Notes under the pieces: model-generated
The model's input: only the letters and a program-made list of their open reading frames with translations
Databases searched by the model: none
What the model was told of the DNA's origin: nothing
Shown: in pieces, positions 41,764-54,319 of the stretch
Layout of the letters: each line of letters begins with the position of its first letter
Position numbering within the stretch: position 1 is the stretch's first letter
Position numbers and translations under genes: made by a program
DNA from: Volvox africanus
Lineage: Eukaryota; Chlorophyta; Chlorophyceae; Chlamydomonadales; Volvocaceae
DNA: 64,000 nucleotides
Assembly: GCA_030268105.1 (NCBI GenBank)
Contig: BSDZ01000017.1
Coordinates: 496,001 to 560,000 of the forward strand
Direction of reading: 5' to 3'

Positions 41764-44700
41764 ATAGGTAACTGTGACGGTTTGCACCGTCCACAACTTA
41801 ACACGCCCCCTCGGTGCAAACCTCCACTAGGCTACGCCCATAGAGGCACGGCACCACTCAAACTTAGCTTCACCTAAAGCCTTTGTCATCACATCAGCCA
41901 CCATCTTCTCCGTGGGACAGTACCTTAGCTCAACCTCCCCACTAGTAACCCGCTCTCTGACGAAATGATGCACCGCATCAATGTGTTTTGACCGTTGGGA
42001 CGTCATAGGGGTGTTGCTGATATTCATCGCCCCCTGGGAATCAACCTTGATAATCATTGGAGAAGTACCACCGAGCTTCAGATCATCAGCCAGTTTTGAC
42101 AGCCAAAGAGCTTCTCGCACCGCACTTGAAAGAGCTTGATACTCTGCCTCCACTGACGATACTGCCACGGTACGCTGCAGTTGACTGCTCCAACTTATCG
42201 CAGTACCGTTCACTCGGAAAACATAACCGGTAGTTGATTTGCGGGTAGCTGTGTCTCCTGCCCAATCTGAGTCACTGTAGCCATCCAGCTGTAGCCCTTG
42301 TCCTCCAGGAAACCGAAGACCCATCTCTTGAATACCCGCCAGGTACCTCAGCACCCCCTTTGCCGCACTCATTGCAGCGCGGGTAGGCTTAGACATGGAC
42401 CGGGAAAGCACACTCAGGGCATAAGCCAGGTCGGGGCGCGTGCTTACTGCAAGGTAGTTGAGTTCTCCCACGAGAGCTCGGTAAGGTGTTCAGCATGCGC
42501 TCAGCATGCGCTCAGCATGGAGTGATACTCATGTTCAATAGCAGGAGGCAGATTGTGCTTCATGTGCCACTCTCCCGTACCCAATATTCTGTAGCATGGT
42601 GTTTCGTCCCGTCCATCTCCTCCACCCCCTCGGGATGAACACCATCATCCTCCACAAATTGACGTCACCTGACTGTGACACATGTCATGGTGCCCTGCGG
42701 CATTGTAGTCGTGATATCCATCTTCACTCCTCGAAGTTCCTTTTTGCCGTCATAGTTTCCGTCGTGCTCGCCATCATCATCAACATCATCATCAGCACCA
42801 GTATCACCCAATCTTGCTCGGGTCTTCTCCTCCCTGACGGATCCGCTCTGTTGCTTGACCCAGCTCGTCCATCTTCTTGCTTGTGGGTGTCATGATCTAC
42901 GATCCGTTGGTTTGTGCCGTATGTTCTTCAGCCTCTGCACGGGCATCACCAGCCTCCTGCCAATCCGTCCAACTTGACATGGTTTGTGCCTACACACACC
43001 GATCCTCTGGGAATCAGCATGCTGTACATCCTTCGGAGTCTTCTTCGGCCTAACTCCACCCATACCTCCTCTGATCCGCTCTACCAATCCATCTTCGTGA
43101 CCGGATGCATGCTCCTCACGGCTTTGCCTTGATATGGTGCAATTGCTGCACTCAGCAGACGAGGATCCAATCTTCCTACTTCGACCTTTCCATATCTCCT
43201 GTTCCATTCCTCCTTCGTTTGTTGTGTGTGGCCTTTTTGAGCCACACCCATAAACCCTCTTCTCATGTCATCTTGCGAGACAATTTCGCATCCCCGCTTG
43301 CACATGCCGTCCTCTCGGTGCTCTGATGGCTTGCATGGTTCATGCCTGTTTCTTGGCACCACATTTGTTCTGTTTGTGTGTGTGATTGCAGTACTCGGGT
43401 CTTGGGGTCAATGCCCGATACCACCCCCTGCCGAACTGCCTTCTGTGATTCGCCTTGCCTATCATGTTCAACATTTTGATGCCATAATGATTTTGTTTGC
43501 TTCATCCACTGGCCTGGCGTGAGCCATGCCGACAAATCCGCATTCTTGCTTGATGGCGGATACCACTTCGCATTCCAACTTGTACAAACTGCCCTTCCGG
43601 CACCCCGACAGCACCACTCTATCGCATATGTACACGTACACAGATTGGTCCTCAAACCTAATTTTTCCTCCTTTTTCGCTCAATGATGCAACAGATATCA
43701 CCTTTACATAGCTGCTAGATGCCACGTTAACATTGTTGATCGTGACTGTGGCGTTTGGACAGCAAGACGGTGCCAATTTTAACGTGCCATTGGCCGTGGG
43801 TCGCATGATTCCTCCGTTCATGCTCATAATGTCAAACTTATCTCTCTTGTTGCGATTATGCGGGATTTCACGTCATCGTAATACAGTTTGGCAACGGTTG
43901 TGTAATAGCTCTTACTTAGGTGCGAGTAACTGCGATGTAAGTTAGATATCGCGACGAGTGCCGTACAGTTATTATCGCGAGTATATTGTTTATGCGCACT
44001 CTGCTCTAGTTAGTCTTGCGCGTTACTAACGTTGATACTATAATTATTTATGCCAAATATACACGGTTCCTGCGTCAATACATAATCCTGTAATCTATCC
44101 ACGTTTCGCATCGGTTGCTCCTATCTTCGCAAGAGGTTATGAGCCCCGGCTCTTCTGAGCCGTAATTATCTCGTCAAGGCATAGGCATCAACCTTTTGGC
44201 CAAGCGCTTTCAATTGGTGGTGGCAAATACAAGCCTAGCAACTTTGACTCTACAACTGAAGTCGCCAAAAGTTCTGAGTGCCGGAATCAGCGACTGCTCG
44301 TGGTGCGAGAATTGAGGAATCACTCGTGACGCGAATACTGGTCCACAAAATACGGAGCACAGCGACCGCCGCCTCTGGTCAACAACGACCATATCGCCTG
44401 CCTACATCGGGCAACAATGGGAAAGGATAGGTTATCAGACCCATTAGGTCTGAGCAATTATGCTACGTGGTCGTTCAGATTCCAATCTATGATGCAAGAG
44501 AACAACCTGGATAGATGGCTGAGAGACGAACCAATGACCGACGAGGACATCGCCGCATCAAACAAGGTCAGAAACATCCTTGTCAAAAATGTCCAAGATC
44601 ATCACTTGGCAATTATCAGAGCAGCGCCCAACGCCAAGGGAGCATGGGAGAGGCTCGCGGCTGTTTTTGCGGCAAGCAGCGACGCAAGAAAATTTCAGCT

Positions 44701-44807
44701 TGTTGCTGAACTGTCAGCCCTTAAAATGGCACAAAATGAAGCCCTAATCTTATATCTGGCTCGCGTCCGCAATCTATATACGGACTTGGTGGAAGTGGGT
44801 TTACCTA
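41669..44807. repeat. Satellite unit 11
   Basis: 11558 A, 11892 A, 12844 C, 13284 A. The 11558 A and 12844 C pair is shared only with units 12 and 14. Confidence 0.95.
41827..42489 (-). CDS. RNase H fragment, unit 11
   Basis: Protein identical to unit 1. Confidence 0.88.
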   Translation of the reverse strand, partial: TPYRALVGELNYLAVSTRPDLAYALSVLSRSMSKPTRAAMSAAKGVLRYLAGIQEMGLRFPGGQGLQLDGYSDSDWAGDTATRKSTTGYVFRVNGTAISWSSQLQRTVAVSSVEAEYQALSSAVREALWLSKLADDLKLGGTSPMIIKVDSQGAMNISNTPMTSQRSKHIDAVHHFVRERVTSGEVELRYCPTEKMVADVMTKALGEAKFEWCRASMGVA

Positions 44808-44902
44808 CACCTACCACCAGAAACTTCCTACCACTTGGCGGCTGCTCAGCACCTATCACCTTGCACAACTGCCTGTCACAACTGCCGCCCTGCAACTGCT
44901 AG
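44417..44902 (+). CDS. Truncated Gag, unit 11/12 border
   Basis: GCA at codon 86. Confidence 0.82.
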   Translation: MGKDRLSDPLGLSNYATWSFRFQSMMQENNLDRWLRDEPMTDEDIAASNKVRNILVKNVQDHHLAIIRAAPNAKGAWERLAAVFAASSDARKFQLVAELSALKMAQNEALILYLARVRNLYTDLVEVGLPTPTTRNFLPLGGCSAPITLHNCLSQLPPCNC

Positions 44903-47900
44903 ATAGGTAACTGTGACGGTTTGCACCGTCCACAACTTAACACGCCCCCTCGGTGCAAACCTCCACTAGGCTACGCCCATAGAGGCACGGCACCACTCAA
45001 ACTTAGCTTCACCTAAAGCCTTTGTCATCACATCAGCCACCATCTTCTCCGTGGGACAGTACCTTAGCTCAACCTCCCCACTAGTAACCCGCTCTCTGAC
45101 GAAATGATGCACCGCATCAATGTGTTTTGACCGTTGGGACGTCATAGGGGTGTTGCTGATATTCATCGCCCCCTGGGAATCAACCTTGATAATCATTGGA
45201 GAAGTACCACCGAGCTTCAGATCATCAGCCAGTTTTGACAGCCAAAGAGCTTCTCGCACCGCACTTGAAAGAGCTTGATACTCTGCCTCCACTGACGATA
45301 CTGCCACGGTACGCTGCAGTTGACTGCTCCAACTTATCGCAGTACCGTTCACTCGGAAAACATAACCGGTAGTTGATTTGCGGGTAGCTGTGTCTCCTGC
45401 CCAATCTGAGTCACTGTAGCCATCCAGCTGTAGCCCTTGTCCTCCAGGAAACCGAAGACCCATCTCTTGAATACCCGCCAGGTACCTCAGCACCCCCTTT
45501 GCCGCACTCATTGCAGCGCGGGTAGGCTTAGACATGGACCGGGAAAGCACACTCAGGGCATAAGCCAGGTCGGGGCGCGTGCTTACTGCAAGGTAGTTGA
45601 GTTCTCCCACGAGAGCTCGGTAAGGTGTTCAGCATGCGCTCAGCATGCGCTCAGCATGGAGTGATACTCATGTTCAATAGCAGGAGGCAGATTGTGCTTC
45701 ATGTGCCACTCTCCCGTACCCAATATTCTGTAGCATGGTGTTTCGTCCCGTCCATCTCCTCCACCCCCTCGGGATGAACACCATCATCCTCCACAAATTG
45801 ACGTCACCTGACTGTGACACATGTCATGGTGCCCTGCGGCATTGTAGTCGTGATATCCATCTTCACTCCTCGAAGTTCCTTTTTGCCGTCATAGTTTCCG
45901 TCGTGCTCGCCATCATCATCAACATCATCATCAGCACCAGTATCACCCAATCTTGCTCGGGTCTTCTCCTCCCTGACGGATCCGCTCTGTTGCTTGACCC
46001 AGCTCGTCCATCTTCTTGCTTGTGGGTGTCATGATCTACGATCCGTTGGTTTGTGCCGTATGTTCTTCAGCCTCTGCACGGGCATCACCAGCCTCCTGCC
46101 AATCCGTCCAACTTGACATGGTTTGTGCCTACACACACCGATCCTCTGGGAATCAGCATGCTGTACATCCTTCGGAGTCTTCTTCGGCCTAACTCCACCC
46201 ATACCTCCTCTGATCCGCTCTACCAATCCATCTTCGTGACCGGATGCATGCTCCTCACGGCTTTGCCTTGATATGGTGCAATTGCTGCACTCAGCAGACG
46301 AGGATCCAATCTTCCTACTTCGACCTTTCCATATCTCCTGTTCCATTCCTCCTTCGTTTGTTGTGTGTGGCCTTTTTGAGCCACACCCATAAACCCTCTT
46401 CTCATGTCATCTTGCGAGACAATTTCGCATCCCCGCTTGCACATGCCGTCCTCTCGGTGCTCTGATGGCTTGCATGGTTCATGCCTGTTTCTTGGCACCA
46501 CATTTGTTCTGTTTGTGTGTGTGATTGCAGTACTCGGGTCTTGGGGTCAATGCCCGATACCACCCCCTGCCGAACTGCCTTCTGTGATTCGCCTTGCCTA
46601 TCATGTTCAACATTTTGATGCCATAATGATTTTGTTTGCTTCATCCACTGGCCTGGCGTGAGCCATGCCGACAAATCCGCATTCTTGCTTGATGGCGGAT
46701 ACCACTTCGCATTCCAACTTGTACAAACTGCCCTTCCGGCACCCCGACAGCACCACTCTATCGCATATGTACACGTACACAGATTGGTCCTCAAACCTAA
46801 TTTTTCCTCCTTTTTCGCTCAATGATGCAACAGATATCACCTTTACATAGCTGCTAGATGCCACGTTAACATTGTTGATCGTGACTGTGGCGTTTGGACA
46901 GCAAGACGGTGCCAATTTTAACGTGCCATTGGCCGTGGGTCGCATGATTCCTCCGTTCATGCTCATAATGTCAAACTTATCTCTCTTGTTGCGATTATGC
47001 GGGATTTCACGTCATCGTAATACAGTTTGGCAACGGTTGTGTAATAGCTCTTACTTAGGTGCGAGTAACTGCGATGTAAGTTAGATATCGCGACGAGTGC
47101 CGTACAGTTATTATCGCGAGTATATTGTTTATGCGCACTCTGCTCTAGTTAGTCTTGCGCGTTACTAACGTTGATACTATAATTATTTATGCCAAATATA
47201 CACGGTTCCTGCGTCAATACATAATCCTGTAATCTATCCACGTTTCGCATCGGTTGCTCCTATCTTCGCAAGAGGTTATGAGCCCCGGCTCTTCTGAGCC
47301 GTAATTATCTCGTCAAGGCATAGGCATCAACCTTTTGGCCAAGCGCTTTCAATTGGTGGTGGCAAATACAAGCCTAGCAACTTTGACTCTACAACTGAAG
47401 TCGCCAAAAGTTCTGAGTGCCGGAATCAGCGACTGCTCGTGGTGCGAGAATTGAGGAATCACTCGTGACGCGAATACTGGTCCACAAAATACGGAGCACA
47501 GCGACCGCCGCCTCTGGTCAACAACGACCATATCGCCTGCCTACATCGGGCAACAATGGGAAAGGATAGGTTATCAGACCCATTAGGTCTGAGCAATTAT
47601 GCTACGTGGTCGTTCAGATTCCAATCTATGATGCAAGAGAACAACCTGGATAGATGGCTGAGAGACGAACCAATGACCGACGAGGACATCGCCGCATCAA
47701 ACAAGGTCAGAAACATCCTTGTCAAAAATGTCCAAGATCATCACTTGGCAATTATCAGAGCAGCGCCCAACGCCAAGGGAGCATGGGAGAGGCTCGCGGC
47801 TGTTTTTGCGGCAAGCAGCGACGCAAGAAAATTTCAGCTTGTTGCTGAACTGTCAGCCCTTAAAATGGCACAAAATGAAGCCCTAATCTTATATCTGGCT

Positions 47901-47946
47901 CGCGTCCGCAATCTATATACGGACTTGGTGGAAGTGGGTTTACCTA
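44808..47946. repeat. Satellite unit 12
   Basis: Same type as unit 11 at all diagnostic positions. Confidence 0.95.
44966..45628 (-). CDS. RNase H fragment, unit 12
   Basis: Protein identical to unit 1. Confidence 0.88.
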   Translation of the reverse strand, partial: TPYRALVGELNYLAVSTRPDLAYALSVLSRSMSKPTRAAMSAAKGVLRYLAGIQEMGLRFPGGQGLQLDGYSDSDWAGDTATRKSTTGYVFRVNGTAISWSSQLQRTVAVSSVEAEYQALSSAVREALWLSKLADDLKLGGTSPMIIKVDSQGAMNISNTPMTSQRSKHIDAVHHFVRERVTSGEVELRYCPTEKMVADVMTKALGEAKFEWCRASMGVA

Positions 47947-48041
47947 CACCTACCACCAGAAACTTCCTACCACTTGGCGGCTGCTCAGCACCTATCACCT
48001 TGCACAACTGCCTGTCACAACTGCCGCCCTGCAACTGCTAG
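47556..48041 (+). CDS. Truncated Gag, unit 12/13 border
   Basis: GCA at codon 86. Confidence 0.82.
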   Translation: MGKDRLSDPLGLSNYATWSFRFQSMMQENNLDRWLRDEPMTDEDIAASNKVRNILVKNVQDHHLAIIRAAPNAKGAWERLAAVFAASSDARKFQLVAELSALKMAQNEALILYLARVRNLYTDLVEVGLPTPTTRNFLPLGGCSAPITLHNCLSQLPPCNC

Positions 48042-51000
48042 ATAGGTAACTGTGACGGTTTGCACCGTCCACAACTTAACACGCCCCCTCGGTGCAAACC
48101 TCCACTAGGCTACGCCCATAGAGGCACGGCACCACTCAAACTTAGCTTCACCTAAAGCCTTTGTCATCACATCAGCCACCATCTTCTCCGTGGGACAGTA
48201 CCTTAGCTCAACCTCCCCACTAGTAACCCGCTCTCTGACGAAATGATGCACCGCATCAATGTGTTTTGACCGTTGGGACGTCATAGGGGTGTTGCTGATA
48301 TTCATCGCCCCCTGGGAATCAACCTTGATAATCATTGGAGAAGTACCACCGAGCTTCAGATCATCAGCCAGTTTTGACAGCCAAAGAGCTTCTCGCACCG
48401 CACTTGAAAGAGCTTGATACTCTGCCTCCACTGACGATACTGCCACGGTACGCTGCAGTTGACTGCTCCAACTTATCGCAGTACCGTTCACTCGGAAAAC
48501 ATAACCGGTAGTTGATTTGCGGGTAGCTGTGTCTCCTGCCCAATCTGAGTCACTGTAGCCATCCAGCTGTAGCCCTTGTCCTCCAGGAAACCGAAGACCC
48601 ATCTCTTGAATACCCGCCAGGTACCTCAGCACCCCCTTTGCCGCACTCATTGCAGCGCGGGTAGGCTTAGACATGGACCGGGAAAGCACACTCAGGGCAT
48701 AAGCCAGGTCGGGGCGCGTGCTTACTGCAAGGTAGTTGAGTTCTCCCACGAGAGCTCGGTAAGGTGTTCAGCATGCGCTCAGCATGCGCTCAGCATGGAG
48801 TGATACTCATGTTCAATAGCAGGAGGCAGATTGTGCTTCATGTGCCACTCTCCCGTACCCAATATTCTGTAGCATGGTGTTTCGTCCCGTCCATCTCCTC
48901 CACCCCCTCGGGATGAACACCATCATCCTCCACAAATTGACGTCACCTGACTGTGACACATGTCATGGTGCCCTGCGGCATTGTAGTCGTGATATCCATC
49001 TTCACTCCTCGAAGTTCCTTTTTGCCGTCATAGTTTCCGTCGTGCTCGCCATCATCATCAACATCATCATCAGCACCAGTATCACCCAATCTTGCTCGGG
49101 TCTTCTCCTCCCTGACGGATCCGCTCTGTTGCTTGACCCAGCTCGTCCATCTTCTTGCTTGTGGGTGTCATGATCTACGATCCGTTGGTTTGTGCCGTAT
49201 GTTCTTCAGCCTCTGCACGGGCATCGCCAGCCTCCTGCCAATCCGTCCAACTTGACATGGTTTGTGCCTACACACACCGATCCTCTGGGAATCAGCATGC
49301 TGTACATCCTTCGGAGTCTTCTTCGGCCTAACTCCACCCATACCTCCTCTGATCCGCTCTACCAATCCATCTTCGTGACCGGATGCATGCTCCTCACGGC
49401 TTTGCCTTGATATGGTGCAATTGCTGCACTCAGCAGACGAGGATCCAATCTTCCTACTTCGACCTTTCCATATCTCCTGTTCCATTCCTCCTTCGTTTGT
49501 TGTGTGTGGCCTTTTTGAGCCACACCCATAAACCCTCTTCTCATGTCATCTTGCGAGACCATTTCGCATCCCCGCTTGCACATGCCGTCCTCTCGGTGCT
49601 CTGATGGCTTGCATGGTTCATGCCTGTTTCTTGGCACCACATTTGTTCTGTTTGTGTGTGTGATTGCAGTACTCGGGTCTTGGGGTCAATGCCCGATACC
49701 ACCCCCTGCCGAACTGCCTTCTGTGATTCGCCTTGCCTATCATGTTCAACATTTTGATGCCATAATGATTTTGTTTGCTTCATCCACTGGCCTGGCGTGA
49801 GCCATGCCGACAAATCCGCATTCTTGCTTGATGGCGGATACCACTTCGCATTCCAACTTGTACAAACTGCCCTTCCGGCACCCCGACAGCACCACTCTAT
49901 CGCATATGTACACGTACACAGATTGGTCCTCAAACCTAATTTTTCCTCCTTTTTCGCTCAATGATGCAACAGATATCACCTTTACATAGCTGCTAGATGC
50001 CACGTTAACATTGTTGATCGTGACTGTGGCGTTTGGACAGCAAGACGGTGCCAATTTTAACGTGCCATTGGCCGTGGGTCGCATGATTCCTCCGTTCATG
50101 CTCATAATGTCAAACTTATCTCTCTTGTTGCGATTATGCGGGATTTCACGTCATCGTAATACAGTTTGGCAACGGTTGTGTAATAGCTCTTACTTAGGTG
50201 CGAGTAACTGCGATGTAAGTTAGATATCGCGACGAGTGCCGTACAGTTATTATCGCGAGTATATTGTTTATGCGCACTCTGCTCTAGTTAGTCTTGCGCG
50301 TTACTAACGTTGATACTATAATTATTTATGCCAAATATACACGGTTCCTGCGTCAATACATAATCCTGTAATCTATCCACGTTTCGCATCGGTTGCTCCT
50401 ATCTTCGCAAGAGGTTATGAGCCCCGGCTCTTCTGAGCCGTAATTATCTCGTCAAGGCATAGGCATCAACCTTTTGGCCAAGCGCTTTCAATTGGTGGTG
50501 GCAAATACAAGTCTAGCAACTTTGACTCTACAACTGAAGTCGCCAAAAGTTCTGAGTGCCGGAATCAGCAACTGCTCGTGGTGCGAGAATTGAGGAATCA
50601 CTCGTGACGCGAATACTGGTCCACAAAATACGGAGCACAGCGACCGCCGCCTCTGGTCAACAACGACCATATCGCCTGCCTACATCGGGCAACAATGGGA
50701 AAGGATAGGTTATCAGACCCATTAGGTCTGAGCAATTATGCTACGTGGTCGTTCAGATTCCAATCTATGATGCAAGAGAACAACCTGGATAGATGGCTGA
50801 GAGACGAACCAATGACCGACGAGGACATCGCCGCATCAAACAAGGTCAGAAACATCCTTGTCAAAAATGTCCAAGATCATCACTTGGCAATTATCAGAGC
50901 AGCGCCCAACGCCAAGGGAGCATGGGAGAGGCTCGCGGCTGTTTTTGCGGCGAGCAGCGACGCAAGAAAATTTCAGCTTGTTGCTGAACTGTCAGCCCTT

Positions 51001-51085
51001 AAAATGGCACAAAATGAAGCCCTAATCTTATATCTGGCTCGCGTCCGCAATCTATATACGGACTTGGTGGAAGTGGGTTTACCTA
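47947..51085. repeat. Satellite unit 13
   Basis: 11892 C, 12902 A, 13284 G. It interrupts the run of unit 11-type copies. Confidence 0.95.
48105..48767 (-). CDS. RNase H fragment, unit 13
   Basis: Protein identical to unit 1. Confidence 0.88.
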   Translation of the reverse strand, partial: TPYRALVGELNYLAVSTRPDLAYALSVLSRSMSKPTRAAMSAAKGVLRYLAGIQEMGLRFPGGQGLQLDGYSDSDWAGDTATRKSTTGYVFRVNGTAISWSSQLQRTVAVSSVEAEYQALSSAVREALWLSKLADDLKLGGTSPMIIKVDSQGAMNISNTPMTSQRSKHIDAVHHFVRERVTSGEVELRYCPTEKMVADVMTKALGEAKFEWCRASMGVA

Positions 51086-51180
51086 CACCTACCACCAGAA
51101 ACTTCCTACCACTTGGCGGCTGCTCAGCACCTATCACCTTGCACAACTGCCTGTCACAACTGCCGCCCTGCAACTGCTAG
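50695..51180 (+). CDS. Truncated Gag, unit 13/14 border
   Basis: GCG at codon 86. Confidence 0.82.
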   Translation: MGKDRLSDPLGLSNYATWSFRFQSMMQENNLDRWLRDEPMTDEDIAASNKVRNILVKNVQDHHLAIIRAAPNAKGAWERLAAVFAASSDARKFQLVAELSALKMAQNEALILYLARVRNLYTDLVEVGLPTPTTRNFLPLGGCSAPITLHNCLSQLPPCNC

Positions 51181-54100
51181 ATAGGTAACTGTGACGGTTT
51201 GCACCGTCCACAACTTAACACGCCCCCTCGGTGCAAACCTCCACTAGGCTACGCCCATAGAGGCACGGCACCACTCAAACTTAGCTTCACCTAAAGCCTT
51301 TGTCATCACATCAGCCACCATCTTCTCCGTGGGACAGTACCTTAGCTCAACCTCCCCACTAGTAACCCGCTCTCTGACGAAATGATGCACCGCATCAATG
51401 TGTTTTGACCGTTGGGACGTCATAGGGGTGTTGCTGATATTCATCGCCCCCTGGGAATCAACCTTGATAATCATTGGAGAAGTACCACCGAGCTTCAGAT
51501 CATCAGCCAGTTTTGACAGCCAAAGAGCTTCTCGCACCGCACTTGAAAGAGCTTGATACTCTGCCTCCACTGACGATACTGCCACGGTACGCTGCAGTTG
51601 ACTGCTCCAACTTATCGCAGTACCGTTCACTCGGAAAACATAACCGGTAGTTGATTTGCGGGTAGCTGTGTCTCCTGCCCAATCTGAGTCACTGTAGCCA
51701 TCCAGCTGTAGCCCTTGTCCTCCAGGAAACCGAAGACCCATCTCTTGAATACCCGCCAGGTACCTCAGCACCCCCTTTGCCGCACTCATTGCAGCGCGGG
51801 TAGGCTTAGACATGGACCGGGAAAGCACACTCAGGGCATAAGCCAGGTCGGGGCGCGTGCTTACTGCAAGGTAGTTGAGTTCTCCCACGAGAGCTCGGTA
51901 AGGTGTTCAGCATGCGCTCAGCATGCGCTCAGCATGGAGTGATACTCATGTTCAATAGCAGGAGGCAGATTGTGCTTCATGTGCCACTCTCCCGTACCCA
52001 ATATTCTGTAGCATGGTGTTTCGTCCCGTCCATCTCCTCCACCCCCTCGGGATGAACACCATCATCCTCCACAAATTGACGTCACCTGACTGTGACACAT
52101 GTCATGGTGCCCTGCGGCATTGTAGTCGTGATATCCATCTTCACTCCTCGAAGTTCCTTTTTGCCGTCATAGTTTCCGTCGTGCTCGCCATCATCATCAA
52201 CATCATCATCAGCACCAGTATCACCCAATCTTGCTCGGGTCTTCTCCTCCCTGACGGATCCGCTCTGTTGCTTGACCCAGCTCGTCCATCTTCTTGCTTG
52301 TGGGTGTCATGATCTACGATCCGTTGGTTTGTGCCGTATGTTCTTCAGCCTCTGCACGGGCATCACCAGCCTCCTGCCAATCCGTCCAACTTGACATGGT
52401 TTGTGCCTACACACACCGATCCTCTGGGAATCAGCATGCTGTACATCCTTCGGAGTCTTCTTCGGCCTAACTCCACCCATACCTCCTCTGATCCGCTCTA
52501 CCAATCCATCTTCGTGACCGGATGCATGCTCCTCACGGCTTTGCCTTGATATGGTGCAATTGCTGCACTCAGCAGACGAGGATCCAATCTTCCTACTTCG
52601 ACCTTTCCATATCTCCTGTTCCATTCCTCCTTCGTTTGTTGTGTGTGGCCTTTTTGAGCCACACCCATAAACCCTCTTCTCATGTCATCTTGCGAGACAA
52701 TTTCGCATCCCCGCTTGCACATGCCGTCCTCTCGGTGCTCTGATGGCTTGCATGGTTCATGCCTGTTTCTTGGCACCACATTTGTTCTGTTTGTGTGTGT
52801 GATTGCAGTACTCGGGTCTTGGGGTCAATGCCCGATACCACCCCCTGCCGAACTGCCTTCTGTGATTCGCCTTGCCTATCATGTTCAACATTTTGATGCC
52901 ATAATGATTTTGTTTGCTTCATCCACTGGCCTGGCGTGAGCCATGCCGACAAATCCGCATTCTTGCTTGATGGCGGATACCACTTCGCATTCCAACTTGT
53001 ACAAACTGCCCTTCCGGCACCCCGACAGCACCACTCTATCGCATATGTACACGTACACAGATTGGTCCTCAAACCTAATTTTTCCTCCTTTTTCGCTCAA
53101 TGATGCAACAGATATCACCTTTACATAGCTGCTAGATGCCACGTTAACATTGTTGATCGTGACTGTGGCGTTTGGACAGCAAGACGGTGCCAATTTTAAC
53201 GTGCCATTGGCCGTGGGTCGCATGATTCCTCCGTTCATGCTCATAATGTCAAACTTATCTCTCTTGTTGCGATTATGCGGGATTTCACGTCATCGTAATA
53301 CAGTTTGGCAACGGTTGTGTAATAGCTCTTACTTAGGTGCGAGTAACTGCGATGTAAGTTAGATATCGCGACGAGTGCCGTACAGTTATTATCGCGAGTA
53401 TATTGTTTATGCGCACTCTGCTCTAGTTAGTCTTGCGCGTTACTAACGTTGATACTATAATTATTTATGCCAAATATACACGGTTCCTGCGTCAATACAT
53501 AATCCTGTAATCTATCCACGTTTCGCATCGGTTGCTCCTATCTTCGCAAGAGGTTATGAGCCCCGGCTCTTCTGAGCCGTAATTATCTCGTCAAGGCATA
53601 GGCATCAACCTTTTGGCCAAGCGCTTTCAATTGGTGGTGGCAAATACAAGCCTAGCAACTTTGACTCTACAACTGAAGTCGCCAAAAGTTCTGAGTGCCG
53701 GAATCAGCGACTGCTCGTGGTGCGAGAATTGAGGAATCACTCGTGACGCGAATACTGGTCCACAAAATACGGAGCACAGCGACCGCCGCCTCTGGTCAAC
53801 AACGACCATATCGCCTGCCTACATCGGGCAACAATGGGAAAGGATAGGTTATCAGACCCATTAGGTCTGAGCAATTATGCTACGTGGTCGTTCAGATTCC
53901 AATCTATGATGCAAGAGAACAACCTGGATAGATGGCTGAGAGACGAACCAATGACCGACGAGGACATCGCCGCATCAAACAAGGTCAGAAACATCCTTGT
54001 CAAAAATGTCCAAGATCATCACTTGGCAATTATCAGAGCAGCGCCCAACGCCAAGGGAGCATGGGAGAGGCTCGCGGCTGTTTTTGCGGCAAGCAGCGAC

Positions 54101-54224
54101 GCAAGAAAATTTCAGCTTGTTGCTGAACTGTCAGCCCTTAAAATGGCACAAAATGAAGCCCTAATCTTATATCTGGCTCGCGTCCGCAATCTATATACGG
54201 ACTTGGTGGAAGTGGGTTTACCTA
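51086..54224. repeat. Satellite unit 14
   Basis: Unit 11 type again (11558 A, 12844 C, 13284 A). Confidence 0.95.
51244..51906 (-). CDS. RNase H fragment, unit 14
   Basis: Protein identical to unit 1. Confidence 0.88.
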   Translation of the reverse strand, partial: TPYRALVGELNYLAVSTRPDLAYALSVLSRSMSKPTRAAMSAAKGVLRYLAGIQEMGLRFPGGQGLQLDGYSDSDWAGDTATRKSTTGYVFRVNGTAISWSSQLQRTVAVSSVEAEYQALSSAVREALWLSKLADDLKLGGTSPMIIKVDSQGAMNISNTPMTSQRSKHIDAVHHFVRERVTSGEVELRYCPTEKMVADVMTKALGEAKFEWCRASMGVA

Positions 54225-54319
54225 CACCTACCACCAGAAACTTCCTACCACTTGGCGGCTGCTCAGCACCTATCACCTTGCACAACTGCCTGTCACAACT
54301 GCCGCCCTGCAACTGCTAG
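53834..54319 (+). CDS. Truncated Gag, unit 14/15 border
   Basis: GCA at codon 86. Confidence 0.82.
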   Translation: MGKDRLSDPLGLSNYATWSFRFQSMMQENNLDRWLRDEPMTDEDIAASNKVRNILVKNVQDHHLAIIRAAPNAKGAWERLAAVFAASSDARKFQLVAELSALKMAQNEALILYLARVRNLYTDLVEVGLPTPTTRNFLPLGGCSAPITLHNCLSQLPPCNC